Source: Protea cynaroides (Eukaryota > Streptophyta > Magnoliopsida > Proteales > Proteaceae). Taken from it: a stretch of 64,000 nt of DNA. The translations under genes were made by a program, and so were the position numbers. Shown in pieces: positions 21,423 through 33,958 of this stretch (position 1 is the stretch's first letter; the number at the start of each line of letters is the position of its first letter). The stretch spans positions 2,170,001 through 2,234,000 of the forward strand of contig CM053267.1 of NCBI GenBank assembly GCA_028583415.1, given 5' to 3'. A model generated the notes under the pieces. The model was not told where the DNA came from and did not search any database. It was given only the letters and a program-made list of their open reading frames with translations.

Positions 21423-23720
21423 TGTCACACCCCAATTCTGCACACTTCAAAATGGTGTGATGAACCGCTAACAAACCAACGGTTCAACCAGGATCTCATA
21501 CAGGTGGTATCCGACTGATCCAAACCTCATACATCCATATTCATAATCAGAGTAAATACACAATAGCGGAAGTCTTATAGTAAAATGAACTGAGAATCTA
21601 CTGTGATATTAATATTTAAATAGCAAATTATTTTGTATCAACTAAGACATAAATAAGTATCAAATACATGTATTTAATAAATCTAAATAAAGAAACTAAA
21701 AATCTAATCGAATACACATGAGTTGCACTCGCAAGAGGAGTCATGTGTATCCACTTCATCTTCCACTTCCATCGCCGCCACGTGACCATACACTGGAGCA
21801 TTGAAATAATCTTCGACGGTAGTACCTACATCATCAACTAAAAATATTCGACATTGAGCGGGTGAGCACACATCATGGCTCAGTGAGTAAATAAAACAAT
21901 GCAACAATACATATGCATGTAGTCAATTCATATCTTTGGTCTGGTTTAAAGTTTGCAATGCATAATAGAAAGGTTGGGTGGTCAAAGGTTAACGTTTATT
22001 GACCCCGCCTCTATACACAGGGTGTGGAAGTCCCCCCAAAGGTTAACGTTTATTGTCGTCTCCATCCACCCTACCATAACATTGTACAACAAAGGTTAAC
22101 GTTTATTGTTGTATAGTGCCATACCAACACGTAAGCCCCTGCTGACGAGGGCTTGCAAACTGGGCTCGCAACTAACCAATCCTAATGCCAAATAGTGTAT
22201 CCAAGGCCTCACCCCAGCATCCCTCAGAACGTCCATAGAGATAGAGCTAAGGCCCCCCGGTAGAGTCAGAGACTATAAGGACCGAGACCACCTCCCCTGA
22301 TACTCTATGACGTAATAGTTCTGCTAAAGTAATGGCGATACGACGATGCTAATGCACAAGACTTGAGTTAGAGATAGAGCTAAAGTGCTGAGACCCGCCA
22401 AAGGTTAACGTTTATTGACGTTCCCATCACACCTCCCCTGATACTCGTTCGCATCAAGTACCCCAACCACACACATACATTCACATGCCTATTCCTATCA
22501 TCATCATCATCATCATGTTATAAACAATAAAGTAAATATGCATGAACAAATAATAGAAATATTGGATGACATGTTATATGCACATTACAAACATATTCGC
22601 ATAGGATCAATCATGGCATTGGACTCAAGAAAAGAGAAAATAGTTTATTATTAACCAATTAGTTTAGAGTTCTGTTTCCTCACCTTAGCTTGCTAATAGA
22701 TCCTCTTACAAGCTTTAAGATCACCTTTATATTATTATTATATTGCTAGAGACCTAACAAAGTCGATAGAATTTAATTAGAATTAATTCTGAATTTAAAA
22801 ACCATGTTTTTAACTGGGGGTCGGAGGTAGGGTCGGAGTAATGATCGACCCTGGGTGCGACCACCCCTATTCTGGACTTCCCGAACACTGGGGGTCGATG
22901 CTCAGGGTCTGGTAGGGTCGATTGGCCATCGACCCCCCATGCGACCCCTTGTGGGTTTTGGTCAATTTTCTTCCTTCAATCCATTCTTCGTGTTTGGGGT
23001 CCTATGGCTTGTTCCTATAATCCATTATACACATGTTCTATAGTCTAGAACCATGATTCTACCACGGATATGGCTTTCATGATTTTCCTCCATGGTTTTC
23101 CATGAAAACCTAACCATAGGTTGATGGTTTGGGTTTCTCCGAGATCATACTCTCTGCATTATCTATCCTAAGGTCTTTAGCAATTCATGGAATTAGTATC
23201 CATACCTGAGAAGAATACTCCTTCTCTGCAACTCTTCTCCTTTTGCTTTCTTGTCTTCTTTCCTTCTCTTCTTCTTCTCTTCCTTCTCTTCTCTTTCTCT
23301 CAATTCAATTAGGATTGTAAAAGGAGTAAAAGAGGCTTAGGGACGTCCCATTTATAGAGTAGAAACTCCTAAAATAAGTTCCATTGAGATTTGGAAGGAA
23401 TCCCATCGAAATTAGGAAACTTTCCTAATTTTTAGATTTACCGAGTATCGGGGGTCGATAGGGGGGTCGGAGATCCCATCGACCCTTGGTTCCTGAAGTG
23501 TCTAACCCCCCATGTAAAACTGGGGGTCTGACTTCTGTCTTGGGGGGGTCCGACCCTCCCTTGCTGGGTATGCGACCCTCCCCTTAATTTAAGTATTTTT
23601 GGGTCAGTTTAATACCTGGGATCATGATCTCCTTCACGCACTTGATCCATTTGGCTCATCCATGATGGGTAGACCTGGTTCAAGGTGGTAAGACCGGGTT
23701 AGTTTGATACGGGTCTTTCA
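21423..23720 (-). repeat. 5' LTR of A
   Basis: 2298 bp, TGAAAGACCC (one change from TGTAAGACC) to GTGTGACA. Word AAAGGTTAACGTTTATTG at 21984, 22038, 22091 and 22400, the same sites as in the 3' LTR. Confidence 0.93.
23350..23356 (-). promoter_or_regulatory. TATA box of A 5' LTR
   Basis: TATAAAT followed by GGGACGTCCC; the LTR that would drive the element transcript. Confidence 0.7.
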
Positions 23721-23725
23721 ACCTA

Positions 23726-24280
23726 TGTTGGTTGAGACAGAACTTAAACAAGACGATAATGTACATATAAAAGGTGGAACCATATGTATATATAGATAGA
23801 AGAAACGAAAATCAAATGTATACTGATTTACAAATAACATAGGGTACGGTTTATAAATCGAACAGTTGCCTGAGTATACAAAGGATATAGTATGGTAGCA
23901 AGAAGGGAGCATCCGTAATAGAAAATTGGATTACCGAGTTGACAGTTACAAGATGTGGAACTCGATGTATAACAGAGAAAGAAGGAAAATGGCTAGTAAT
24001 GCCTAAATCCCTGCAAAGGTAAAGGGAAAGATCTCAGACTGAATACAACAGAGATAGGAGAACCATGGCCATATACCAAATAAGAGTCACTATAAAAGGA
24101 GATAAAGCTATACTCCTGGGTGATGTGGAGACTCAGAGTGAGATCCGCCTAACTCCGATCCATCACCTGCTGAGCATTAAGAAGAGGTCACAACCCTACC
24201 CCACCACTATCTGGGTCAAGAATGGGTAATTAGAACCCATTTGAGCATATGTCAAATAATGATAATCAGATTGGAGCAAG
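23726..24280 (+). other. 5' leader of B, right of element A
   Basis: Matches, as reverse complement, the D leader at about 52260-52800, so it is B's own untranslated leader resuming after the A insertion. No ORF of note. Confidence 0.7.
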
Positions 24281-24770
24281 TCAAAGGAGTGAACAACCAG
24301 AACACTCCAACCAATCTACCTAGACTACCAAGTACCTTGGCCATGGTTGTAATAAACTTGGTCTGGTAGAATGCAAAAGCAACAACAGATGATACTGGCT
24401 ATTGCAAGTTACTATGGAAATCGCTACCCAAGTTGCCAATACTACACCAACACCTCCAGGTCAGACCAAGTATGGTACTAGTTAATAGCAATACTGTACC
24501 TCCAGCATCTGTTAGCCATAATATAGTGCCTACCGTACAGCAGGTCCCAGTAATGCTCACCCCCGTACAGAAGCTTGGTGCACAGCAAGCAGCGTATTAA
24601 GGCGATTACCCTTATCAGCCACCGATGTACGGGATAGCTGCTCCATGGCAGAATGATCCATCAAGGATTGAGGAATGTTTTTTGAAGATGGAGCTCGAAT
24701 GTTTTCAGCAATGGATCCAATATATTGTGGCCATATGTCTAGACAAGTGTGTATAGGATGCGGTGCTTCG
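24281..24770 (+). pseudogene. B gag remnant
   Basis: Broken frames. PTNLPRLPSTLAMVVINL near 24300 corresponds to the gag N-terminal region (PTNLP...VVMNL in A and D); YQPPMYG near 24618 and SRIEECFLKME near 24660 match the start of the gag core. Downstream identity is lost at about 24770. Confidence 0.75.
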
Positions 24771-25849
24771 TTGACTCACCCTTATGATTATAAAGGATGC
24801 ATATACTTGATTTTAAATTATCGTACCTTGACAGGATACCTTCTCGATTTTACCTGTCAGTTGGAGTTATAGATATTATTTTCTTAGAATTAGTCCTGAT
24901 TATACCAATCTAAGCTACTCTCTTGAGCGACAACATGAATACAGATGTGAACTGAATGATCAGTTAAAGGTTTAATTATTCTGAATGTACATATTTTTAT
25001 TTATATCTGATTTATTGATGTACCAAAACTTTCTCCAGATTTACTCCTGTAATGCCTTGACCTACGGCATTATATACTTGATAGAACCTATAACCATGAG
25101 GCTAAGAGTTGTAGAACCTCTATTTCCATGTATTATGATCACCGTGCAACCTAACTACCTTTGGATGCCGGTTGGATTACTATAGATTTACTCTTAATCC
25201 TTTAAATCTAGGTTCACTAGATAAAACAAGTGTCATCATACTGAATTCAGAAGAAGGAAACAAATTGCTTTTGGATAAACATTGTGATTCTTACATCCCT
25301 GGACCTCTGTTGATAAGGATACTTAGTTAATAAGGAAATTGTTAGAGGAAAGACAATTGAATTCATATTAGATTCTATAACTAAGAAACCTTAGATGAAG
25401 TAATGGAGAATCTATTTTGAGATTACTAGATGGATGGATTTGAGTCATGGTTTGTAAAGGAGGGCATAAGTAAGAAGTGAGAACTACCAAGAGTAGCCAG
25501 TAAAGAGTAGATAACACTCAAGTAGAGTTACAGATGGCTATATTGGTATAAATTTTTTAATAGGTAAAAATTTCTAAAAGCATATCTAAGAGAGGACACA
25601 AGGATGAAATAAAAAAATGATAGTATTGATAGTACTCGGTTTAGTACAATTACAATTGAGTTATTCCCAATGTTGAACAAGAGGATTGAGTAAAAACCAA
25701 GTGAGTTTGTTGGAATTAATAAGAATATAAGCATATACCCTAATGCTTATAGGTAGACTTGGGATATGTAGAGAGTAACCAATCAAAAGATGTTATTCAG
25801 GATGTATGATAGAGGGATCAGGGTAGAACAGCAGTGATAAAAGAGATGT
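24771..25849 (+). other. Unrecognised part of B between gag and protease
   Basis: About 1.1 kb of AT-rich sequence without recognisable gag or zinc-knuckle remains. By position it should be the rest of gag; it may be badly decayed or replaced. Confidence 0.4.
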
Positions 25850-28800
25850 AAGCTAATGAATACAATATGAGATTATTTGGCGATAGTCTTTGAAAAATCA
25901 TAAGAGATGAAGGAGCTAGATGTGCTCTTAAGACCTTTAAACCAGATTTTGCTAGTTCAAGCCCTTTTGGACTAGATGTTGTATTGGATAAGTGTTATGA
26001 ACAGTTCGAATCATATGGATGGACGGAATTTGCATGTAACCTAATTCGACTTAAGATGGCAGACTTTGACATCATCTTGGGAATGGACTAGTTGTCTTAA
26101 GACTCTACAAAGTTATTATGTACATAGAAGAGGTTGTCAATCAAGAGCAAAGATGGCACAGAAATTAGTTTATTGGAAGCATATTGCCTAGGAAGTGAAA
26201 GCTTATCCTCTCTACACGAATGGCAAAGAGATGCTTTGAAAAGAAAAGAGTTGGATATATGATATCTGTGGTAGATGTTACCAAAGAAGCACCACAAAAG
26301 AAAATTTTTGATGTAATGTGTAAATTCCCTTATGTATTTCCAGGAGACTTACCTGGGTTACCACTTGATCGTGTGACCAAATTCATTATCGACTTGTTAC
26401 CAGGGATGGCACCTATGTCAAAGGCACCCTATAGAATAGCTCTTACAGAGTTGAAGGAACTACAAGTTATTAGACAAAGGTTCTAATCGGCTAAGTATTA
26501 CATCACGGAGAGCGCCAGTGCTATTTGTAAAGAAGAAGGATGGTAATGATCGACTATGTTTAGACTACTGGGAATTAAACAAGCTCACGATCAAGAATCG
26601 ATATCCACTACCTCAGATCGATGACTTGTTTAATTAGCTACAAGGTGTAAAGGTATTTTCTAAGATTGATCTTCAGTCAAGATGTCATCAATTGAAGAAT
26701 TTGGACAGCGATATTCTGAAGATAGCTTTTTAAACCAGGAATGAGCATTATAAGTTCATGGTTATGTCATTTGGATTAACCAATGCCTTACATCTTTTAT
26801 TGAGCTGATGAACCGAACGTTCATGACATGTTGGACATGTCGATCATAGTTGTCGTAGACTATATATTGGTTCTTTCTAAAGATGAAGAAAATCTTGTAA
26901 CAGACCTTAGTACAACCCTACAACGACTGAAAAGGACAAGCTTTATGCCAAACTCAAGAAGTATGAGATTGGGTTAACAAAGTGATCTTCTTGGGCCACA
27001 TAGTGCCATAAGAAAGGATAAAAGTGGACCCCAGTAAGATAGAAAAAATCATAGAGTGAGAAGCGCCTAAGAACATTTCAGAGATTTGAAGTTCCTTGGG
27101 TTTAGCTGGTTATTACAAACGATTCATGGAGGACTACTCTAAGATCGCAATACCTCTTACCAAGCTAACCAGGAAGAGAGAGAAGTTTATTTGGATTGAT
27201 AAGTGCGAAGAACATTCTGGACTCTAAAAGCAAGGGTGATATCAGCCCCCATCTTGGTCATTCTAGTACTAGGGAAATCTTTTACTCTACACACCGATGC
27301 TTCTGGATTAGGTCTAGGATGCGGGTTGATGCAAGGTAAATAAACAATTGCATATGCTTCAAGATAACTAAAGGAGCATGAGAAGAGTTACCTTATTCAT
27401 GACTTGGAGTTAGCGGCAGTGATTAATGCAATTGAGACTTAGAGACATTATCTATACGGAAAAAAATTTAGATTAAATCGAATTACAAGAGTATTATTTA
27501 TCTCCTCACATAGAAAGAGTTGAACATGAGGCAAAGGAGATGGTTGGAACACCTGAAGGATTAAGACTACAATATTCAATGCCACTCGAGCAAGGCTAAA
27601 GTGGTAGTTGATGCCTTGAGCAAAAAGGGCAATATAAAGTCTGAGGAAGGACCTAGTATAAATGTCATCTTGTGTTCCGCAGCAACATATTTAGATTTAG
27701 AAGAAAAGCAACATATAATAGAAACTCTTGATGATCCAATTGAGCGAGAACTTATGGATGAACTTATGGAGCAATAGTTCATCGCTTACATTCGCAGCGT
27801 TAAAGAACATCTCTGATTTGATGGACGAAGTAAAGGTAATAACTCTGTAGGTCCGTATCTGACAACGGTGCAAGAGATTTAGAGAAAGGAAAACCTAACC
27901 CTGACTTAGATCCGGAGAAGGTCTGAGATATAAAGGATGATTATGCATACTTGAAAGTGAAAAACTTGGATCTTAGATACAAAATAATGCTAGAAGCTCA
28001 TTCCATACCGTATTCAATACATCTTGGTAGTACAAAAAAAACATACAAATACGTATTATGACCTGAAGAGATTGTACTGGTAAAGAGGAATGATAACAGA
28101 TGTGGCTTAGTATGTGTTCCAATGTCTGAACTATCGATAAGTAAAGGCTGAAAGACGAAGACCAACAGGCTTACTATAACTACTATTGGAACCAGTTTAG
28201 AAGTGGAACTGGATTACAATGGACTATGTCATTGATTTACCACTAACTCCTAGATCGGTTGATGCAGTTTAGGTGATTGTTGATTGCCTTATAAAGATGG
28301 CTCGTTCATTGCTATATGACCTCGGTATGCTTTGGAGCGCTAGCTAAGCTATATGTGGATAATATTGCTAGATTGAATGGTATGCATGAAAGCATAGTGT
28401 CTGACAGAGACCCACGCTTTACCTCAAAGTTTTGGAGATTCCAGAAGGCTATGGAAACTACATTGAAGTTTAGCATGGCATTTCACCCTTAAACTGATGG
28501 ACAGTCGGAGCGTACTATTCAGATTCTAAAAGACATGCTCCGAGTATGTGTTATTGATTTCAGAGGATCAAGGGATGAGAAGTTATCATTGATCAAGTTC
28601 GCATATAACAATAGCTATCAGGCTATTATACAGATGTCACTCTATGAAGCACTGTATGGTAGGAAGTGTCGAACTCCTTTGTTTGGAACGAAGTCAGAGA
28701 ACGAAAAATTGTAAGCCCTAAATTTGTGGAAGAAACTTGCAAAGTAGTTGACATAATCATGGAAAGAGTTAGAACATCTCAGAATCGTCAGAAATAATTC

Positions 28801-28994
28801 GCAGATAATTGATGTTGAGACCTTGAGTTCGTCATTGGTGATAAAGTATTCCTGAAAATATCACCTATGCGAGGCTTAAAATGGTTCGGACAGAAAGGAA
28901 AGCTAGGTCCGAGGTACGTCAAGCCATATAAAATTCTAGCTAAACATGGAAAAATGGCGTATCAGTTAGCACTACCCCTATCCATGTCAAGTAT

Positions 28995-31363
28995 TGTCAC
29001 AGCCCAATTTTAGACTAACCAGAATGGTGTGATAAATCGTCAATAAACCAATGGTTCAACCAAGATCTCGTACAGGCTATGCCAACCATGTTAAACCAAA
29101 ACACATTCCACATTAATCAGAGATAATAAAGTAAATAGTGGAAGTCTTATTAATAATGAACTGAGGTCTAATCATGATAAATAATTAATATTCCAGTTAT
29201 CTCCAAGTAATCAAAACATAATTTAATACATATTACAAATATCCAAATACGAAAGTTAAACACTAAGCGTATCCATAGTTGAAACGCTCACTTAACGAAT
29301 CATAATTGTCCTCCACAGTTTGTACATCCATAACCGCCACTTGTTCATATGTTGGCGTGTCGACATAATCTTCAACCGTAATACCTGCAACTTCAGAAAC
29401 TAAAAGGAATTATGCACGCGAGGGCCAGTTCTCCAACTTGAGCTCAGTGAGTAAACAAAACAATGCAACATATGCATGCATTCAATTCATATCATTGATT
29501 TGGTTTATAAGTTTACAATATGCTATAGAAAGATTTGGTGGCCGCCGCACCTCTATACACGAGTGTGTAAATCCGTCCGATGGATCAAATACCATTGTCG
29601 TCCCACATGCACCCACCATGGAATAGAGATAGAGCTAAAGTATCTCGATCAAACACCGCCAACACTTCCCCTGATGCCCTACCCATACCAACACGTAAGC
29701 CCCTATTGGCGAGGGCTTGTAAATTGGGCTCGCCCTAGCATCCCTCAATACATCCATAGAGATAGAGCTAAGGCCCCCCGATAGAGTCAGAGACCACACG
29801 GTCCAAGACCACCTCCCCTGATGCCCTACGACATAATAGTCTACAAAGGTAATAGCGATACGACGATGTCAGTGGGTAAGACTTGAGTAAAAATAGAGCT
29901 AGAGTCTGGTAACGAGGTCAAAGACCATCATGCCACGTCCTCTTCTTGATGCTCCACTCGCATCCAACATAACCACACACATACATTCACATGCCTATTC
30001 TTAGCATCATCATCATGTTATAAATAAATGGAATTAAATATGCATGAACAGTAATAGCAGAAATATTGGATGACAGATGAGATGTACATTACAAGCATAC
30101 AAGCATAGAATCAATCATGGCATTGGACTCAATAAAAGTAAATAGTTTGTTATTAACCAATTAGTTTAGGTCTTGTTCCCTCACCTTTGATCGATGTTTG
30201 TTCCTCTCCTTGTTCCTCTCCCAAGCTTTGGAAGTGACTTTGAATCTATTAGAATCCTAAACAATTAATGTATATAAGTTAGGGTTCAAGTTTACCAAGT
30301 TACAGTAGTCAAAAACCTTGTTTGGTCTTAAAATATGCTTGTTGTTTTCCTACGGTCGATGCTATAGTCGATGCTATGGTAGCAATATATGCCACCGTAG
30401 GACCTACGATCGATACCCTATGGTCACATTACATGCGACGGTAGCTGCGACCGTATGTTTCCTGAATTCTTCCCTAATGGCTGTGGTCGATACTTTCTCA
30501 TCCTATGGTCAACCATAGCTGTGACCATACGTAGTTTGGTTGATTTTTACTTCTCACATGAGTTCCTCCTCTTGGATCATCAATGGGGTCCTCCCTGATG
30601 ATCATTCTAAGGCCAATATTCCTAGTTTATCCCTCATCCATTAACCCTAACCTATTCTCTATGGTTTTGCTTAGAAATTCCATAATCGAAATCGTTACAT
30701 TAGATTCAACACATCAACTTAATGGAAAGGAACCTATCCTATCTAATCTATCCTATAGAGTCAAGTCCATACCTTAAGCTTGTTGTAGAAAGATAGAACT
30801 CTTCTCTACAAACCTTCCTCTCAGTCTTCTTCTTCAAATCTCCTTCTCCTTCTCTTCCTCCCTCTCTTTCTCACTAAGGTTTAGAGTTTCAATTTGGGTT
30901 CTAAAAGAGTGAGAGAGGCTAAGGAACGTCTCTTATATAGAGGGAAAACCTCCATATAGAGTCCTCTTTCAATTAGGAAAGAGTCTTCCTCAAATTAGGA
31001 AAGTTTTCTAAACACAGACTCGGTTCTGGGATCCTACGCTCGATCATATGGTCGCATAAACAATCGATCATACCACCAAGGCATGTGACCATAGCACCTA
31101 CGGTCTCACTACGGTCGACCATAGGTGTTATCGTAGCCCCCAAACATGCCACTATAGGTCCAAAATTTATTGTTTTTAGTTTTCGACTGTTTGCTTCCAT
31201 ACAAACTTAACTAGTCAACCACAATAACTAAATTGGACTTATTTCTTACCTCATCTTGTGGTATCTTCATATAATTGGTTCACTTGAGTCAATTATGATG
31301 GGAAGATCGGTCACGACATGAGAACGTAAGGTTAGACCGGGTGCGTGGCGTGCAGGTCTTAAA
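28995..31363 (-). mobile_element. Solo LTR S2 inserted in B pol
   Basis: 2369 bp, TGTCACAG...GGTCTTAAA on the plus strand; target duplication AGTAT (28990-28994) / AGTGT (31364-31368). Removing it rejoins the B integrase-chromodomain linker. Its GGTCGA words carry a prefix of their own (CTATGGTCGA, TACGGTCGAT) near 30350-30530 and 31030-31140. Confidence 0.9.
30932..30939 (-). promoter_or_regulatory. TATA box of solo LTR S2
   Basis: TATATAAG followed by AGACGTTCC on the minus strand. Confidence 0.65.
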
Positions 31364-31663
31364 AGTGTGCATGATGTATTTCATATCTCGTTACTGAAGA
31401 AGTACATCCGAGATCCAATACACGTCCTAACAGCGGATCAACTGGGTCTAACTAAACATTTGAAGTTCAAAGTAGTACCATTTGAAATTACCAGCTGGAA
31501 GGTTCAACGTCTATGCAACCGTGACATCTACTATGTTAAAGTTACTTGGAGAGGCCAAGATGTGGAAGAAATCACATGGGAAGAAGAAAATGCTATGCGA
31601 AAGAAATATCCTCACCTTTTCAACTCAAAAGGTATGTGCTAATTTTGAGGATAAAATTTATAT

Positions 31664-31675
31664 AAGAGGGGGGAG
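31664..31675 (+). other. Polypurine tract of B
   Basis: AAGAGGGGGGAG just before the 3' LTR start TGTAAGACCC at 31677. Confidence 0.88.
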
Positions 31676-32039
31676 TTGTAAGACCCGTACCTTACTAACC
31701 CGGTCTTACCACCTTGTATTAGGTCTTGCTATCATGGTTGGACCAAGCGGACCAAGTGCATGAAGAAACCACAAGGTTAGGTATGTAATTTGAACCAAAA
31801 ATCATCTAATTGAGACGTGTGGTAGCATACCTAAATAGGTGTGGTCGACCACACCTCATAATATTGAGACTACTCGAATCTGAGACGTGTAATCGTAGTT
31901 TTGAGACGTGTGATCGACGGATCCTGCGACCCCACGTGCGACCACACGATGGTATACTGACTCCAAAATTAGAAAACCTTCCTAATCTGAAGGGGGTTCT
32001 TTCTTAATCAAAGTGAGACTTTATATGGATGTTTTTCTC

Positions 32040-32047
32040 TATATAAA
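32040..32047 (+). promoter_or_regulatory. TATA box of B 3' LTR
   Basis: TATATAAA followed by GGATGTCCC. Confidence 0.65.
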
Positions 32048-32529
32048 GGATGTCCCTTAGTCTCTTTCACTCTTTTAAAACCCAAACTGAAAGAGAGAGG
32101 AAGAGAGGAGTAGGAAGAGAAGGAGAATTGAAGAGGAAGACTAGGAGAAGGAATTGTAGAGAAAGCTCTGATTCTACAGTAAGTTTAAGGTATGGAATCA
32201 TTCCCTACATTAATTGAATGCCTAGAATAGGTTATGAAGGAGAGATTGATTCAAGTAAGATCTCAATCCTAAGACCTTGGATAAAACTATAAGAGAACCA
32301 TGGAGGGAATCTATTAGGGTGAAGGATGATGTAATAGTATGAATTTTAAGCCATAGAACAATCATAGGAAGGATCATAATGATAAGCTAAGGAATCAAAA
32401 CATGAAGGTATTGCATTGAGAGTGGAAAAGTCGACCAACACTCATGAGGTCGCAGTTTGATCGACCACATGAGGAACTATATCGACCACAGCCCCTCAGG
32501 AAGGTTCCAGGGAGGGTGTGGTCGCATGT

Positions 32530-32556
32530 GTGTGGTCGCATGATATGCGACCACAC
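32530..32556. repeat. Perfect palindrome, 12-bp arms, 3-base loop
   Basis: GTGTGGTCGCAT, GAT, ATGCGACCACAC. Lies downstream of the TATA box in B's 3' LTR. Confidence 0.9.
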
Positions 32557-33410
32557 GTAAAGACCCCACACCCTGCGGTCGCAGAAATTGAGACCACAGG
32601 TGTAGACACACATACGACCACTCAGCTTCTGGAGGTCTATTTGATTCCAGGATTTGACCATTGACTATTGTAATTTAATGAACTTGAACCTTAACTTAGA
32701 ACATACAAATTCTTAGGTTTCTAAGAGGTTCAAGAGTGAGTTAAGCAGCTTGGAAAAGATTGAACGTTCCTAACATGTGAGGGAACAAGACCTAAACTAA
32801 CTGGCTAATAATAAACTGTTTATTTTTATTGAGTCCAATGCCATGATTGATTCTATGCTTGTATGCTTGTATTGTGCATCTCATATGTCATTCAATATTC
32901 CTGTTATTACTGCTCATACATATTGTGAGGACAATGGAAAACCGATGTGATCTTCCTCGGGATGGAATGTGTATCCGTATCGATGAAGATCAATTTATTC
33001 TATTGGAGTCGCCACCTAGATTAAGGTCTAGGACCTCAAAAAATGTAGTCTCACCCTAAGGTAAGACTTCTATTGACTCGTGACCCAATGTATTAGTTCT
33101 TTGGTCTGCAAGAGATCGGATAAGTATTCAGGGTATGGTTATGGGAAGGTGTTAGGCACCCAAACCGCCCGATCAATATCGGCCTCCTAAACTTTCCTTA
33201 GACCCTAATTTTGACTGTGCTTGGTCAACTGGATGATTAGGGTTCAATGGGGGATGTCCTAAACCAAGTTGCTAAGTTATTCTAACCTAAAGTTCAGCCA
33301 ATCATGTTTTAAAGTAAATAAACAAGCAAATGTAATGTACAATATTATACAGTGAACCGAACCAAAGATGGTTCGGTCTTGGACTAAATCTGAGATGTGT
33401 AAGACATCTC

Positions 33411-33650
33411 AAATTGCCTACGTATTCCAATCCTGGAAATCAAGTCCAAAAACGTAGTTCGAATTGGGTTTTGTGATTAAAGATTATGAAAGTGATTTAT
33501 GCATGTGCTTCAATTAGATTTTTTTATTCAAGTTGAAGTTTATGCTGAATGGATGGCTTTGTACCGTATTTGGGATTCTCAAATTGCCTACGTATTCTAG
33601 GGTGTGCCCTAGAAATCAGCTACGACGTAGTTCGAAAGGGTTGTGAGAGT
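33411..33650 (+). repeat. Duplicated CTCAAATTGCCTACGTATTC module in the Ogre/Tat-like LTR
   Basis: Two copies about 170 bases apart, each followed by a GAAATCA segment and ACGTAGTTCGAA. Confidence 0.75.
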
Positions 33651-33821
33651 TAGATTTGAAATGTGTACCAAATTCCTTCCATTTTTGTCAATATGATCTA
33701 GGGATGAGACCTAAATTCCTATCATTTTTATTTGGGATGTGTACCAAATTCTTTCTATTTTTGTTAATAGGATCTAGGGATGAGACCTAAATTCCTACCA
33801 TTTTTAATTTCTTTCCATTTT

Positions 33822-33958
33822 AGGATTTTCTACCCTAATTGCTATTTTCTTTCCATTTTTAGGATTTTCTACCTTAATTGCTATTTTCTTTCTATTTTTA
33901 GGGTTTTCTACCCTAATTGCTATTTTTCTATTTTTAGGGTTTCCTACCCTAATTATTG
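33822..33958 (+). repeat. Tandem repeat of a roughly 40-bp unit
   Basis: Four copies of TTTCTACCCTAATTGC followed by a T-rich stretch, with small length changes. Confidence 0.8.

Larger units (their letters stand above)
11563..23720 (-). mobile_element. Element A: complete 12.2-kb Ty3/gypsy chromovirus with an antisense gene
   Basis: Flanked by ACCTA (11558-11562 and 23721-23725). In its own orientation: 5' LTR 21423-23720, tRNA-Met primer site 21408-21419, a gene on the opposite strand (19725-21140), repeat-rich leader, gag from 18692, a short intron, pol to about 13861, polypurine tract 13866-13877, 3' LTR 11563-13865. The LTRs are very alike (2298 and 2303 bp). It sits in the leader of B: the B sequence on both sides joins to match the leader of D. 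Chromovirus by its C-terminal chromodomain; probably the Tekay/Del side from LTR length, which is inference. Confidence 0.95.
25850..31660 (+). pseudogene. B pol remnant (split by solo LTR S2)
   Basis: Segments 25850-28994 and 31364-31660. Protease end MADFDIILGMD near 26057; RT APVLFVKKKDG near 26513 and a damaged YVDD box (VVVDYIL) near 26850; RNase H near 27290-27610 (HTDASGLGLG); integrase core DRDPRF near 28408 and DGQSERTIQIL near 28500; chromodomain LLKKYIRDPIH at 31385 to the region before the polypurine tract. Many stops and indels, no frame longer than about 90 codons. Confidence 0.88.
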